From positions 41,690 to 105,689 of the forward strand of contig DASXZY010000061.1 of assembly GCA_036501625.1 (NCBI GenBank): a stretch of DNA of 64,000 nucleotides, read 5' to 3'. The notes beneath the pieces were generated by a model that did not search any database, was not told the origin of the DNA, and was given only the letters and a program-made list of their open reading frames with translations. The position numbers and the translations under genes were made by a program. The stretch comes from Palsa-1400 sp036501625 (lineage in GTDB: Bacteria > Verrucomicrobiota > Verrucomicrobiia > Limisphaerales > Palsa-1400). Shown here in pieces: positions 52,308 to 60,961 of the stretch (position 1 is the first letter of the stretch; every line of letters begins with the position of its first letter).

Positions 52308-54761
52308 ATGAATCCCATTATTCCCAAGCGCGGTTTCGTCGCGTTTTATCTTTTGGCGTCGATGACGGCATTTGGCCAGGCCACTGTAGTGGACCGCCCG
52401 CCGGAGTCATCCACCAACTCTTTTTACATCGCGAATCGCGCTCCGTTGGAAGCGTCGCCGTTTTCCAAATTGCCCATCGGCTCAATCACGCCGAGCGGCT
52501 GGCTGCGGCGCCAGCTTGAATTGGAACGCGATGGCATGACGGGGCATCTGGAGCAGATTTCGCCCTGGCTTGATTTCGCCAAAAGCTCGTGGGCCAATCC
52601 TGAAGGCCGCGGCAAATTCGGCTGGGAAGAATTGCCATATTGGCTCAAGGGCTATGGCGACCTTGGCTACGTGCTCAAGGATGCGGCCATCACGGCGGAG
52701 GCAAAGAAGTGGATTGCGGCGGTCCTGGCCAGTTCGCGCGAGGATGGATGGTTCGGACCGCGCGAATTGCTCACCAGCCTGGATGGCAAACCGGACCTTT
52801 GGCCGAACACAGTCATGCTCAACGTCCTCCAATCCTATTCCGAAGCCACGGGCGACCCCCGCGCGGCCGAAGTGTTGCACGGGTATTTCAAATGGGAGAA
52901 CACCTTGCCCGCCAGCGCCTTCAGCGAAGGCTATTGGCCCAAGCTCCGCTTCGGCGACAACATCGAGAGCATCTTCTGGCTTTACAATCGCACAGGCGAA
53001 CCTTGGCTGCTGGATTTGGCGCGCAAGATTCACTCCGGCATGGCGCACTGGGACGAAGACGTGATCAACTGGCACAACGTCAACATTTCGCAGGGCTTTC
53101 GCGCGGGAACGGTCTTCTGGATGCTTTCGGAAGACCCCCGCCACCTGGCCTCGGCGGAGCGGAATTACGATAAAGTAACTGGCATGTACGGGCAATTTCC
53201 CGGCGGTGGATTTGTCGGCGACGAGAATTCGCGTCCCGGCCACAGCGATCCGCAGGGCGGCATTGAAACCTGCGGCATTGTTGAGTTGATGCATAGTTTT
53301 GAGATGCTGACAAAAATCACCGGCCAGCCAGTATGGGCCGACCGCTGCGAGGAAATCGCTTTCAACAGTTTCCCAGCCGCCCAAACCGCTGACGAAAAAG
53401 CGCTGCATTATATTACGTGCGCGAACCAAGTTCAGCTTGACCCCGGCAACAAGAAGCCCGACATCGACAACGGCGGCACGATGTTTTCCTACAGCCCCTT
53501 CGAGGTTTATCGCTGCTGCCAGCATAATGTCTCCCATGGCTGGCCTTACTATGCCGAAGAACTCTGGCTGGCCACGCCCGACAATGGCCTCTGCGCCTCC
53601 CTCTATGCGGCCTCCCAGGTCAGCGCGAAGGCCGGGAATGGCACCGCGGTGGACATCGCGGAAGAAACAGATTACCCATTCTCGGATACGGTCAAATTTA
53701 CCGTGAACCCAGCGGCGGCGTCCAAATTTCCTCTTTACTTCCGGGTGCCGCGCTGGTGCGAATCGGCGTCCGTGAGCGTCAACGGAGAATCGCTTGACGC
53801 GCAGAGCAAGCCCCTGGCTTTCATTCGCGTCGAGCGCAAGTGGCGCGGCGGGGATACGGTCATGCTGAAGCTGCCCATGAAGTTGGCCGTGCGCCGATGG
53901 AGCAAAAATGAAAATGCCGCGTCCGTCGATTACGGCCCGCTCAGTTTCTCCCTGGATATCAAAGAACGGTTTGCCAAGTACGGCGGCCGCAATCCGCAAT
54001 GGCCGGAATGGGAAGTATTTCCAGATTCGCCCTGGAATTATGGATTGGTCTTTGACGCGGAAAAGCCCGCTTCTTCATTCACGGTGCTTCGGGCCGAGGG
54101 GCCGCTGGCGGGCCAGCCGTTCACGCCGGAAACCGTGCCAGTCAAATTATTGGCTACAGGCCGCCGCATTCCCAACTGGCAAATGGATGCCAATCACGTC
54201 CTCGGCCGCCTGCAAGCCTCTCCGATCAAATCAGACGAACCGGACGAGAAGATCACGCTCATTCCGATGGGGGCGGCTCGTTTGCGCCTGACCACGTTCC
54301 CGGTCATCGGCTCCGGCAGCGGCGCTCACGACTGGAAAGGTTCCACACTCAAGGCCAGCGCCTCGCATTGCTTTGAGAACGACACATTGGACGCATTGAT
54401 GGACGGGTTGGAGCCGGCCAATTCCAACGATCACAGCATCCCGCGGTTCACTTGGTGGGATCATCGCGGCACCAAGGAGTGGGTGCAACTGGATTTCCCG
54501 CGGGCGAAAAAAGTGTCGTCTTCAGAGGTCTATTGGTTCGACGACACCGGCGCCGGGGAATGCCGGCTGCCGGCTTCGTATCGTTTGTTTTATCGGGACG
54601 GGTCCGAATGGCGGGAGGCCGCGCGCGCCGGCAACCCGGAGGCAACGGCGAACGGATGGAACAAGCTTTCGTTCGCGCCTGTCGAGACGGCGGCTGTGCG
54701 AATCGAGGCACAATTGAAACCCGGTTATTCCGGCGGGCTTTTGGGCTGGAGAGTCAAATAA
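52308..54761 (+). CDS. Secreted GH127/DUF1680 family beta-L-arabinofuranosidase-like protein
   Basis: The start at 52308 (MNPIIPKRGFVAFYLLAS) gives 817 aa, and the frame from 52164 would run inside the GH27 gene. A signal peptide ends near TAFGQ. The (alpha/alpha)6 domain shows ETCGIVELMHSFEML (Glu near residue 320, as in HypBA1-type enzymes) and the Zn/nucleophile cysteine cluster RCCQHN near residue 402. After a beta-sandwich region, the last 130 residues (TWWDHRGTKEWVQLDF) look like an F5/8-type carbohydrate-binding domain. It probably releases arabinose from plant or algal glycans. Confidence 0.85.
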   Translation: MNPIIPKRGFVAFYLLASMTAFGQATVVDRPPESSTNSFYIANRAPLEASPFSKLPIGSITPSGWLRRQLELERDGMTGHLEQISPWLDFAKSSWANPEGRGKFGWEELPYWLKGYGDLGYVLKDAAITAEAKKWIAAVLASSREDGWFGPRELLTSLDGKPDLWPNTVMLNVLQSYSEATGDPRAAEVLHGYFKWENTLPASAFSEGYWPKLRFGDNIESIFWLYNRTGEPWLLDLARKIHSGMAHWDEDVINWHNVNISQGFRAGTVFWMLSEDPRHLASAERNYDKVTGMYGQFPGGGFVGDENSRPGHSDPQGGIETCGIVELMHSFEMLTKITGQPVWADRCEEIAFNSFPAAQTADEKALHYITCANQVQLDPGNKKPDIDNGGTMFSYSPFEVYRCCQHNVSHGWPYYAEELWLATPDNGLCASLYAASQVSAKAGNGTAVDIAEETDYPFSDTVKFTVNPAAASKFPLYFRVPRWCESASVSVNGESLDAQSKPLAFIRVERKWRGGDTVMLKLPMKLAVRRWSKNENAASVDYGPLSFSLDIKERFAKYGGRNPQWPEWEVFPDSPWNYGLVFDAEKPASSFTVLRAEGPLAGQPFTPETVPVKLLATGRRIPNWQMDANHVLGRLQASPIKSDEPDEKITLIPMGAARLRLTTFPVIGSGSGAHDWKGSTLKASASHCFENDTLDALMDGLEPANSNDHSIPRFTWWDHRGTKEWVQLDFPRAKKVSSSEVYWFDDTGAGECRLPASYRLFYRDGSEWREAARAGNPEATANGWNKLSFAPVETAAVRIEAQLKPGYSGGLLGWRVK

Positions 54762-54773
54762 GCCCAAACGCCG

Positions 54774-55808
54774 TCAATTGTAATACTTTCGAAATCCTTT
54801 CGACTCCCACACTTCCACCTTGCGGCCGGGCTGGCGCGCGATCCGCACGGCCGCGCCGGGCGTCTCGTCCATGAATTTCAATGCCTCCTCTGGCTTGAGC
54901 ACGCTCATCACCTTGGTCAAGCCATCCGCCGTAAAATCATCGGGCGCGATCACCGTGACGAGGCTGTGGTCGGTCAATCCCAGGCCAGTGCGCGGGTCCA
55001 CGATGTGCGAATAGCGCACGCCGTCAATTTCAAGCCGCTGGAACAGGTCGCCGGACGTGGAAATGCCCGCGTGCGACAGCATCACATAACTCGCCGGGGG
55101 AGCGTTGCTGGCATCGAGCGGCGGCAATTCGATCCTCCAGCCTCTCTTGCCGGGCGGCGCGCCGCTCACTCCGATGTCGCCGCCGCCCGAAACCAAAGCG
55201 CGGGTGATGCCGCGCCGGTCCAGCGTTTTGATCGCCTCGTTGACGGCGTAGCCCTTGGCAATGCCGCCCAAATCGAGCCGCATACTCCGAACCAATAGTT
55301 TGACAGCGTGGCGGGCGGGGTCCAATTGCATTTTGGAGCTGCCGACGGCCAGGCGCGCGCGGGCCAGGCGGGCGGGATCGGGCAATCGATGCTGCATGCG
55401 CGCGTAGCGCCAGAGATTGACATAAGGGCCAACCGTCACGTCGAAAGCGCCGTCGCTGCGCTTCGCCAGAGCCTGCGCGCGTTCCAAAACAGCCCACAGG
55501 TCTTGGCTAACAGGCACAAACCGATCCTGGCCCGACGTTTGCGAAAGGCGGCTCAATTCGCTGTCCGAATCGTAATCGGTCATGATGTCGTTGAGTTGCT
55601 TGATCCGTTGAAAAGCCGATTCCGCCGCGGCATTGCCTATCTCTTGCGATGGGGCGCAGAGGACAATGCGGAAAGGCACCCCCATTTCCGCCCGCTCAAA
55701 TTCGTATCGCGTCAATGGCGGAGTGGAAGCGCACGAAGCGAGCAACAAAACTGTCAAGAAATAATAACTGCATGCCCAAGCTGTCTTGCTGGCCGCGTCA
55801 ACGGCCAT
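54774..55808 (-). CDS. apbE: Lipoprotein FAD:protein FMN transferase (ApbE)
   Basis: The start at 55808 (MAVDAASKTAWACSYYFLTV) overlaps the Nudix gene by 11 bp and gives 344 aa. The lipobox is LLASC near residue 25. ApbE features are AMGVPFRI-like MGVPFRIVLC, DYDSDSELSRL, SDGAFDVTVGPYVNLWRY, DLGGIAKGYAVN and SHIVDPRTGLG. ApbE attaches FMN covalently to proteins such as NqrC or RnfG in the periplasm. No Nqr/Rnf target gene lies nearby. Confidence 0.88.
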   Translation of the reverse strand: MAVDAASKTAWACSYYFLTVLLLASCASTPPLTRYEFERAEMGVPFRIVLCAPSQEIGNAAAESAFQRIKQLNDIMTDYDSDSELSRLSQTSGQDRFVPVSQDLWAVLERAQALAKRSDGAFDVTVGPYVNLWRYARMQHRLPDPARLARARLAVGSSKMQLDPARHAVKLLVRSMRLDLGGIAKGYAVNEAIKTLDRRGITRALVSGGGDIGVSGAPPGKRGWRIELPPLDASNAPPASYVMLSHAGISTSGDLFQRLEIDGVRYSHIVDPRTGLGLTDHSLVTVIAPDDFTADGLTKVMSVLKPEEALKFMDETPGAAVRIARQPGRKVEVWESKGFRKYYN

Positions 55809-56334
55809 TTTCCCTCCATAGGAAGTAAAGCCCCGCATACACTTTTGGCTCGACCAGCAGCCCCTCCCGCTCTTTCATTCGCAGCCAATCATGCAAGCTA
55901 TCCAGCGGCACTTCATGCACGGTGATGTTCTCGCGGTCAATGCCGCCACCCGCATGAACCCGCTTCAAATCGAAGGCCATCACCAATGTAATGAGTTCCG
56001 AAGCCAGGCCGGCTGAAGAGGGGCCGGTCGTCAGAATTTTAATCTGTCCGGCCGCATAACCCGCTTCTTCCAGAAGCTCGCGCTTGGCAGCGTTGGCGAT
56101 GGTTTCGCCTGATGCGCCTGGCTCATCCCCCACAATGCCGGCCGGCAATTCAATCGTCCGCGAGTGGAGGGGAATCCGATATTGCTCCACGAGCAGAAGC
56201 TTCCACTCGGCGGTCACCGCCACGATGATGACGGCGCCATTGGCATTGACTCGTTCGGCGTACTCCCAGCGCCCCTCTTTAATGAGCGCCAAAAACTTGC
56301 CGGTGTGAAGGGTGCTTCGTTCCATTGATGTCAT
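55798..56334 (-). CDS. Nudix hydrolase, ADP-ribose pyrophosphatase-like
   Basis: 178 aa. The Nudix box is GDEPGASGETIANAAKRELLEEAGY near residues 69-93, and the upstream segment LLLVEQYRIPLHSRTIELPAG is typical of NudF/ADP-ribose pyrophosphatases. It would split ADP-ribose into AMP and ribose-5-phosphate. It overlaps the nicotinamidase gene by 4 bp (ATGA) and follows the macrodomain gene, which makes an NAD-breakdown recycling operon likely. Confidence 0.85.
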   Translation of the reverse strand: MTSMERSTLHTGKFLALIKEGRWEYAERVNANGAVIIVAVTAEWKLLLVEQYRIPLHSRTIELPAGIVGDEPGASGETIANAAKRELLEEAGYAAGQIKILTTGPSSAGLASELITLVMAFDLKRVHAGGGIDRENITVHEVPLDSLHDWLRMKEREGLLVEPKVYAGLYFLWRENGR

Positions 56335-56954
56335 GCTGTTTTCAGTATATCCGCGCTTTGAACAATCGCCACGCCGGCGCGCTTCATTTCGGCGATCGCG
56401 TCTTTGACGTCATCGGGACGCAAGTTGACTCCGCGGCAGGCGTCTTCGATCAATGACGCGGCGAATCCGGATCGCACCGCGTCCATGGAAGTGTATTTGA
56501 CGCAATAATCCGCAGCCAGGCCGCAAACAAAAACTTCGGTCACGCCGCCGGCCTTGAGCCATTCACCGAGTCCCGTGGATTTGCGATGGCCGTTGTCAAA
56601 AAAACCGCTGTAACTGTCGATCCCCAAGTCCGTCCCCTTTTGGAAGATTTTCGCGATGCGCTCCCGCTGGAGATTGGGCGCCAATTCCGCGCCTTTGGAG
56701 TTCTGCACGCAATGCAACGGCCAAAGCGTCTGCGGCAGGCCATTGAGATCAATTTGCTCATAATCCCGCCGTCCGGAATGGTTGACAGTGAAGCTGCCAT
56801 GATTTCGCGGATGCCAATCCTGCGTGGCCGCGACCAGCGGAAACGCCGCCTGCAATTTATTGGCGGCTGGCACAACGGCGTCCCCGTCAGGCACCGCCAG
56901 CGCGCCTCCTGGCAGAAAATCGTTTTGAATATCGACAAGAATCAGGGCCTTCAT
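56331..56954 (-). CDS. pncA: Nicotinamidase/pyrazinamidase (PncA)
   Basis: 207 aa, isochorismatase-like fold. N-terminal VDIQNDFLPGGAL carries the catalytic Asp, the metal ligands are in TQDWHPRNHGSF, the catalytic Lys region is IFQKGTD, and the nucleophile Cys is in VCGLAADYCVKYTSMDA. It converts nicotinamide to nicotinate for NAD salvage. It is coupled at both ends by 4-bp overlaps with the macrodomain and Nudix genes. Confidence 0.92.
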   Translation of the reverse strand: MKALILVDIQNDFLPGGALAVPDGDAVVPAANKLQAAFPLVAATQDWHPRNHGSFTVNHSGRRDYEQIDLNGLPQTLWPLHCVQNSKGAELAPNLQRERIAKIFQKGTDLGIDSYSGFFDNGHRKSTGLGEWLKAGGVTEVFVCGLAADYCVKYTSMDAVRSGFAASLIEDACRGVNLRPDDVKDAIAEMKRAGVAIVQSADILKTA

Positions 56955-57466
56955 CGCGCCAAATGAAGCTCGTAAGCAGCCAGCACATCCGAGGTAAAAC
57001 AGGAAAACACCACGCGGTCAATCACAGGCAACTCCGCCAAGGCCGCCCTTGTCTCTCGAATCGCGATCCTGGCTGCTTCCGCGATCGGGTATCCATACGC
57101 GCCGCAACTAATGGCCGGAAACGCCAGCGTCTTGATTCCATTGGCGAGCGCCAGTTTAAAACATTCGCGATAGCAGGAGGCGAGCAACTCCGCTTCGCCC
57201 TCATTTCCGCCGCCCCATATCGGGCCAACCGCATGGATCACGAATTTGGCCGGCAGGCGGTAACCCTTGGTAATCCGAGCCTGGCCAGTCGGACATCCGC
57301 GAAGCTCCCGGCATTCGGCCAACAATTCTGGCCCGGCCGCGCTGTGGATCGCGCCATCAACACCACCGCCCCCCAACAAACTTGAATTGGCGGCATTGAC
57401 GATCGCATCCACCGCGAGCTTCGTAATATCAGTCCTGCCCAACTCAACTCGCTCATGGATATTCAT
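56951..57466 (-). CDS. Macrodomain O-acetyl-ADP-ribose deacetylase (YmdB/MacroD-like)
   Basis: The start at 57466 (MNIHERVELGRTDITKL) gives 171 aa. Macro signature is VDAIVNAANSSLLGGGGVDGAIHSAAG, with GCPTGQARITKGYRLPAKFVIHAVGPIW and AFPAISCGAYGYP. These enzymes hydrolyse O-acetyl-ADP-ribose or mono-ADP-ribosyl adducts. It is the first gene of the NAD/ADP-ribose recycling set, just downstream of the tRNA gene on the same strand. Confidence 0.9.
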   Translation of the reverse strand: MNIHERVELGRTDITKLAVDAIVNAANSSLLGGGGVDGAIHSAAGPELLAECRELRGCPTGQARITKGYRLPAKFVIHAVGPIWGGGNEGEAELLASCYRECFKLALANGIKTLAFPAISCGAYGYPIAEAARIAIRETRAALAELPVIDRVVFSCFTSDVLAAYELHLAR

Positions 57467-57601
57467 AATATTGGACGGCTCACGCAGCCCTCCATTTGAC
57501 AATTCCAATAACGGCTTTCACGCCACAATTGAAGTCTGAAAGCACACTTCAATCCCGTCGGCCTAGGGAATCCGCCTCGAAAACAAAAGAAGACAAATGA
57601 A

Positions 57602-57677
57602 TGGTGGAGCCGAGGGGAGTCGAACCCCTGACCTTCTCATTGCGAACGAGACGCTCTACCAACTGAGCTACGACCCC
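57602..57677 (-). tRNA. tRNA-Ala (anticodon CGC)
   Basis: A complete 76-nt cloverleaf with encoded CCA. Acceptor stem is GGGGTCG/CGGCTCC and includes the G3:U70 pair that marks alanine tRNAs. The D stem is GCTC/GAGC, the anticodon loop is TTCGCAA (nt 32-38), and the T arm is AGGGG-TTCGACT-CCCCT. Its nt 1-38 and upstream flank are repeated at 61881-62054, which marks this gene as an integration or recombination site. Confidence 0.95.
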
Positions 57678-57813
57678 ATCAAATTGACTATCAAGCACTT
57701 GCACTGCATTTTCCAGGCAGAAAAAAGTCCCTTTAACGACCCTTTTGCCGCCTGCACGCCGCGTAACATGCAAATATTTCCCCCTGATCGCAAGTGAAAT
57801 ATCACGGATTCCT
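57640..57813. repeat. Left 174-bp direct repeat (tRNA-Ala 5' half plus upstream flank)
   Basis: Identical to 61881-62054 apart from one base (A at 57735, C at 61976). It begins exactly at the end of the tRNA anticodon loop (nt 38), a known crossover region for tRNA-targeting integrases, and extends 136 bp beyond the tRNA 5' end. Lower similarity continues for another 100 bp or so. Confidence 0.9.
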
Positions 57814-57847
57814 TGGTTTTTGAGCGGTGGAGTTCGCACGATCGTGG

Positions 57848-57877
57848 TGGAGCGTCTCGCAACTCTGAGACGCTCCA
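57848..57877. repeat. Perfect 11-bp inverted repeat (REP-like hairpin)
   Basis: TGGAGCGTCTC and GAGACGCTCCA separated by 8 nt. A decayed version lies at the equivalent place after the right repeat, around 62085-62120. It may be a dispersed genomic REP-like element or a terminator. The remaining stretch 57878-58144 holds only the inverted repeat at 58033-58052. Confidence 0.5.
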
Positions 57878-58032
57878 GCTTTCCCTACACGGGAAGGATT
57901 CAGATGCCCCTGCACCTCCGGAGGATAGAACCCTTTTCCTGAAGGTTTGATTCAGCCAAAATTCTCGGCCAACCGCATGAAAAGCCCGAAAAAGGGTTCA
58001 ATGCCACTCGTCCACTTAATTGATAATCAACG

Positions 58033-58052
58033 ACTTGCGAAAGAGCGCAAGT
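58033..58052 (+). promoter_or_regulatory. Inverted repeat upstream of the methyltransferase gene
   Basis: ACTTGCG and CGCAAGT, a perfect 7-bp inverted repeat with a 6-nt loop, about 92 bp before the methyltransferase start. It could be an operator, as restriction-modification genes are often autoregulated, or a small hairpin. Confidence 0.35.
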
Positions 58053-58144
58053 AAAATTATCGACTAAACCGCCGAACGGGTAAATCAGTAACCTTCACTT
58101 TGTCTTCTTGTTTCTGAATCGTTCTTGACTCATCCTGTGATGGA

Positions 58145-60961
58145 ATGAGCATAGCTGATAGCGAATCGTCCAGATTCGACACACGAACCGGCCAATTGAT
58201 ACGCCGATGTTTGCGTGTCTGCCGCTATCACGACGATCTCATTGAGGAAAATTACACTCTTGGTTCGGATCGTAATGTTCCGTTCGTTGCTTTTGCCCAT
58301 CGTCCGCACGACGCTCGGTCCTCGTGCCTCGCATTCTTGCAAGAGTCTTGCACTCCGCGCGAAGACGTGGCCAGATTGCATGAACTTGGCATTCCACTCG
58401 CGTTTTTTGCTGGCACCAACTCGTGGGAAATGTGGTCGTTGCGCAGCGACGGCCCGCGACGTGTGAAGGCTGTGCCGTTGAAAGAGATCGAACAATTCTT
58501 TGACGAAAACAAGGAAGATTTCGCCCCTGGATCGGTCTTTCGCGCCAAGACTTGGGCGCGAGCCGAAGGCGCACGGCAGCTTGATTTTGTTGATACGGGA
58601 CTTCTTCCCATCGTGGAGAAGCAAGCGGGCGAGAGGTTGCGGCAGCTTTTCGAAGATATGCTCGGCTACACGATGGACGCCCTAGACATGAAACCTTCGG
58701 GCTTGGCTGAAGCAGACGCACACTGGATGATGAAAGCCAACTTCTGGTTGTTGGCAGGAAAACTTCTACGCGACAAGCAGGTTCCGAAATTCACAAGGCT
58801 CGATTTGAATGACGTGCAGAATGTGTTTGACCGCGTTGCTGAACATTATGATGCCAAACGCGTCCGTGTTAATGGACGATTGATGGCGTTGCGGGGAGCA
58901 GCCGCAGTGGCAGCGAACTTTTCGTCGTTACGAAGTATCAGCACAGAGACGCTGGGCGCGCTCTATGAAGAAGCTTTGCTTTCGGCACGCACTCGCAAGT
59001 TGTTGAGTGTTCACCGCACGCCTACATATCTCGTTGATTTCATGCTGGCAAAACTCAGCCGCGGGATGGACGAAGATATTGGTATCCAGAATTGCCGGGT
59101 ATTTGAGCCAGGATGTGGCCACGCGCCATTTCTAGTCGGTGCTGTGCGATTGTTGAGCGATTTATTGCCAGACAACATCGCCAGCGACCGTAATGCTCGC
59201 CGACAATTTCTTCGCAGCCACATAGGCGGCTGTGACCGCGACGCGTTCTCTTTGGAAATCGCGCGCCTATCGCTGACACTTGCCGATATTCCAAACCCAA
59301 ACGGCTGGAAGCTGGATCCGGTGAAGGATATGTACGCCGGTGATTATCTCGCGGAAAAAATCGCAACGAACTCGATTATAATTTCAAACCCGCCCTTCGA
59401 GAATGTGGGAATCTCTGCCAAGGAGCGTGTCGCCGGAGACCTTCGTTATGCCCGAAGCGGGCAAGCGGGCGAGTTGTTGCGCCGAATCGTGAATCACGCT
59501 TCCCCCAATACATTGTTCGGAATTGTGGTGCCACAAACTTTGCTCGACGGAGCTTCGTTTCGTGAATTGCGGCGGAATCTTTTATCCAATGTCGAGATTC
59601 GGGAAGTGGTCACTTTCCCAGACAATGTTTTCAAGTTTGCCAAGCCTGAAACAGCCATTCTCATCGGCAGGAAACTCGGCAATGGTCAGGCCGGAATTGG
59701 GAAATTCAAATTTCGGCGCATCCAAAAATCAGATATGGATGCGTTCCGGAGCGAAAACCGCGTGCCGAGTGGTGCGTGGTTCTTGCAAAGTGACGCGCTT
59801 GCACATCCGCAGCACCGATTACTTTTGCCACCGCTTGCTGAGGTATGGGCAGCAGCAGAGAGATTACCTCAATTAGATGACATAGCCCATGTCACTATTG
59901 GTTTTTATTTTTTTGCGGAAACCGATGACGATTACCCTAAAGGCGAATCCCAAGTATCAGAAAAAAAATTACCTGACTTCTATCAAGGATTTCTACTTGC
60001 AGAAGGAACACCGGACACTCACTTGCTTCCACGGTTAGAGTGGTTAAATCAAAAATCAAAAATTGTTCGGCGCGAATGCGGTGGCATAAAAAGAGATGAA
60101 CCGAGAATTTTGATGAACCACGTTCGCACTGGCGGCGGCGCATGGCGGCACAAGGCATTCATTGACACTGTGGGACGCCCTGCTACAGACGCATTTCTCC
60201 TTCTTTCTCCGCTGGAAGCAAATTGGTCATTGGAGATTCTTTGGGCGATTGCAAATGGACCATTTGCGAACGCATTCACTCTCACGAACTCGGCGACGAA
60301 ACAGATAGCCGTAAGGTTATTGAAAAGAATGCGAGTTCCTGCATTAAATGAGGCTCCTTTGGATTTGAAATCAGCGGTGCAAGGTTACATTGCGGCTGCT
60401 CGGGAATTCACGGCGAAATACGGACATGAGAATGTTGCTTCAAAGAAGCGTGAAAAATCTAAGAAAACAAAAGAGGCTGGCGAAACTCCAGAATTACCGC
60501 TTGCCGAATTGGTTATTGAGAGCCCTGATGAAGAATCCATCGTGCGAGAACAATTGCGTGCTTTACATTGGCGCGTGGATGCCGAGGTGCTGAAACTCTA
60601 CGCGCTGCCGGCACAGCTTGAACGTGAATTACTCGATTTTTTTGACGGCGTGCCGCGCGTGGGTGTGCCGTTTGAGCAGAAGTGTTACATCCCGTCTGCC
60701 TTCCAAGACGTGTCCCGGCTCGATGATTTTCTTCGTATCACCGACGAGTGGGAACAAACTGACGAGCGTCGTTGTCAGCTCATCGAGAAGCGAATCAAGC
60801 ATGGTCGCCGTACGGTTGCTGAGGAAACAGAGTTTAAGCAGCTGCAGCAGCTTTTTGATTTACGACGGAGTTATTTGCGATGGCGCGAAACAGGAGATTC
60901 ACAAAGTCCGCTATTCGACGAGAAAAAACTGAGACGGCTCAAGGAGGAGGATGGCGTGTGA
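58145..60961 (+). CDS. N6-adenine DNA methyltransferase-like protein of a putative defence cassette
   Basis: 938 aa. The N-terminal part (about 1-130; VPFVAFAHRPHDARSSCLAFL and IPLAFFAGTNSWEMWSL) looks like a separate alpha/beta domain, perhaps nuclease-related, followed by helices. A class I methyltransferase core follows with motif I VFEPGCGHAPFL (near 318-329) and motif IV IISNPPFENV (near 412-421), the NPPF signature of N6-adenine enzymes. The region from about 540 to 720 resembles a target-recognition domain, and a Lys/Glu-rich linker and charged C-terminal region end the chain. The size fits a Type IIG or BREX/DISARM-like methylase, but the family was not identified. Its stop overlaps the GTG start of the HNH gene. 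Confidence 0.78.
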   Translation: MSIADSESSRFDTRTGQLIRRCLRVCRYHDDLIEENYTLGSDRNVPFVAFAHRPHDARSSCLAFLQESCTPREDVARLHELGIPLAFFAGTNSWEMWSLRSDGPRRVKAVPLKEIEQFFDENKEDFAPGSVFRAKTWARAEGARQLDFVDTGLLPIVEKQAGERLRQLFEDMLGYTMDALDMKPSGLAEADAHWMMKANFWLLAGKLLRDKQVPKFTRLDLNDVQNVFDRVAEHYDAKRVRVNGRLMALRGAAAVAANFSSLRSISTETLGALYEEALLSARTRKLLSVHRTPTYLVDFMLAKLSRGMDEDIGIQNCRVFEPGCGHAPFLVGAVRLLSDLLPDNIASDRNARRQFLRSHIGGCDRDAFSLEIARLSLTLADIPNPNGWKLDPVKDMYAGDYLAEKIATNSIIISNPPFENVGISAKERVAGDLRYARSGQAGELLRRIVNHASPNTLFGIVVPQTLLDGASFRELRRNLLSNVEIREVVTFPDNVFKFAKPETAILIGRKLGNGQAGIGKFKFRRIQKSDMDAFRSENRVPSGAWFLQSDALAHPQHRLLLPPLAEVWAAAERLPQLDDIAHVTIGFYFFAETDDDYPKGESQVSEKKLPDFYQGFLLAEGTPDTHLLPRLEWLNQKSKIVRRECGGIKRDEPRILMNHVRTGGGAWRHKAFIDTVGRPATDAFLLLSPLEANWSLEILWAIANGPFANAFTLTNSATKQIAVRLLKRMRVPALNEAPLDLKSAVQGYIAAAREFTAKYGHENVASKKREKSKKTKEAGETPELPLAELVIESPDEESIVREQLRALHWRVDAEVLKLYALPAQLERELLDFFDGVPRVGVPFEQKCYIPSAFQDVSRLDDFLRITDEWEQTDERRCQLIEKRIKHGRRTVAEETEFKQLQQLFDLRRSYLRWRETGDSQSPLFDEKKLRRLKEEDGV

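Noticed and set aside
52482..53999. 505-codon open frame antisense to the GH127 gene
   Set aside because: It mirrors the codon pattern of the strongly supported plus-strand gene, has no domain features, and is expected from GC-biased third positions.
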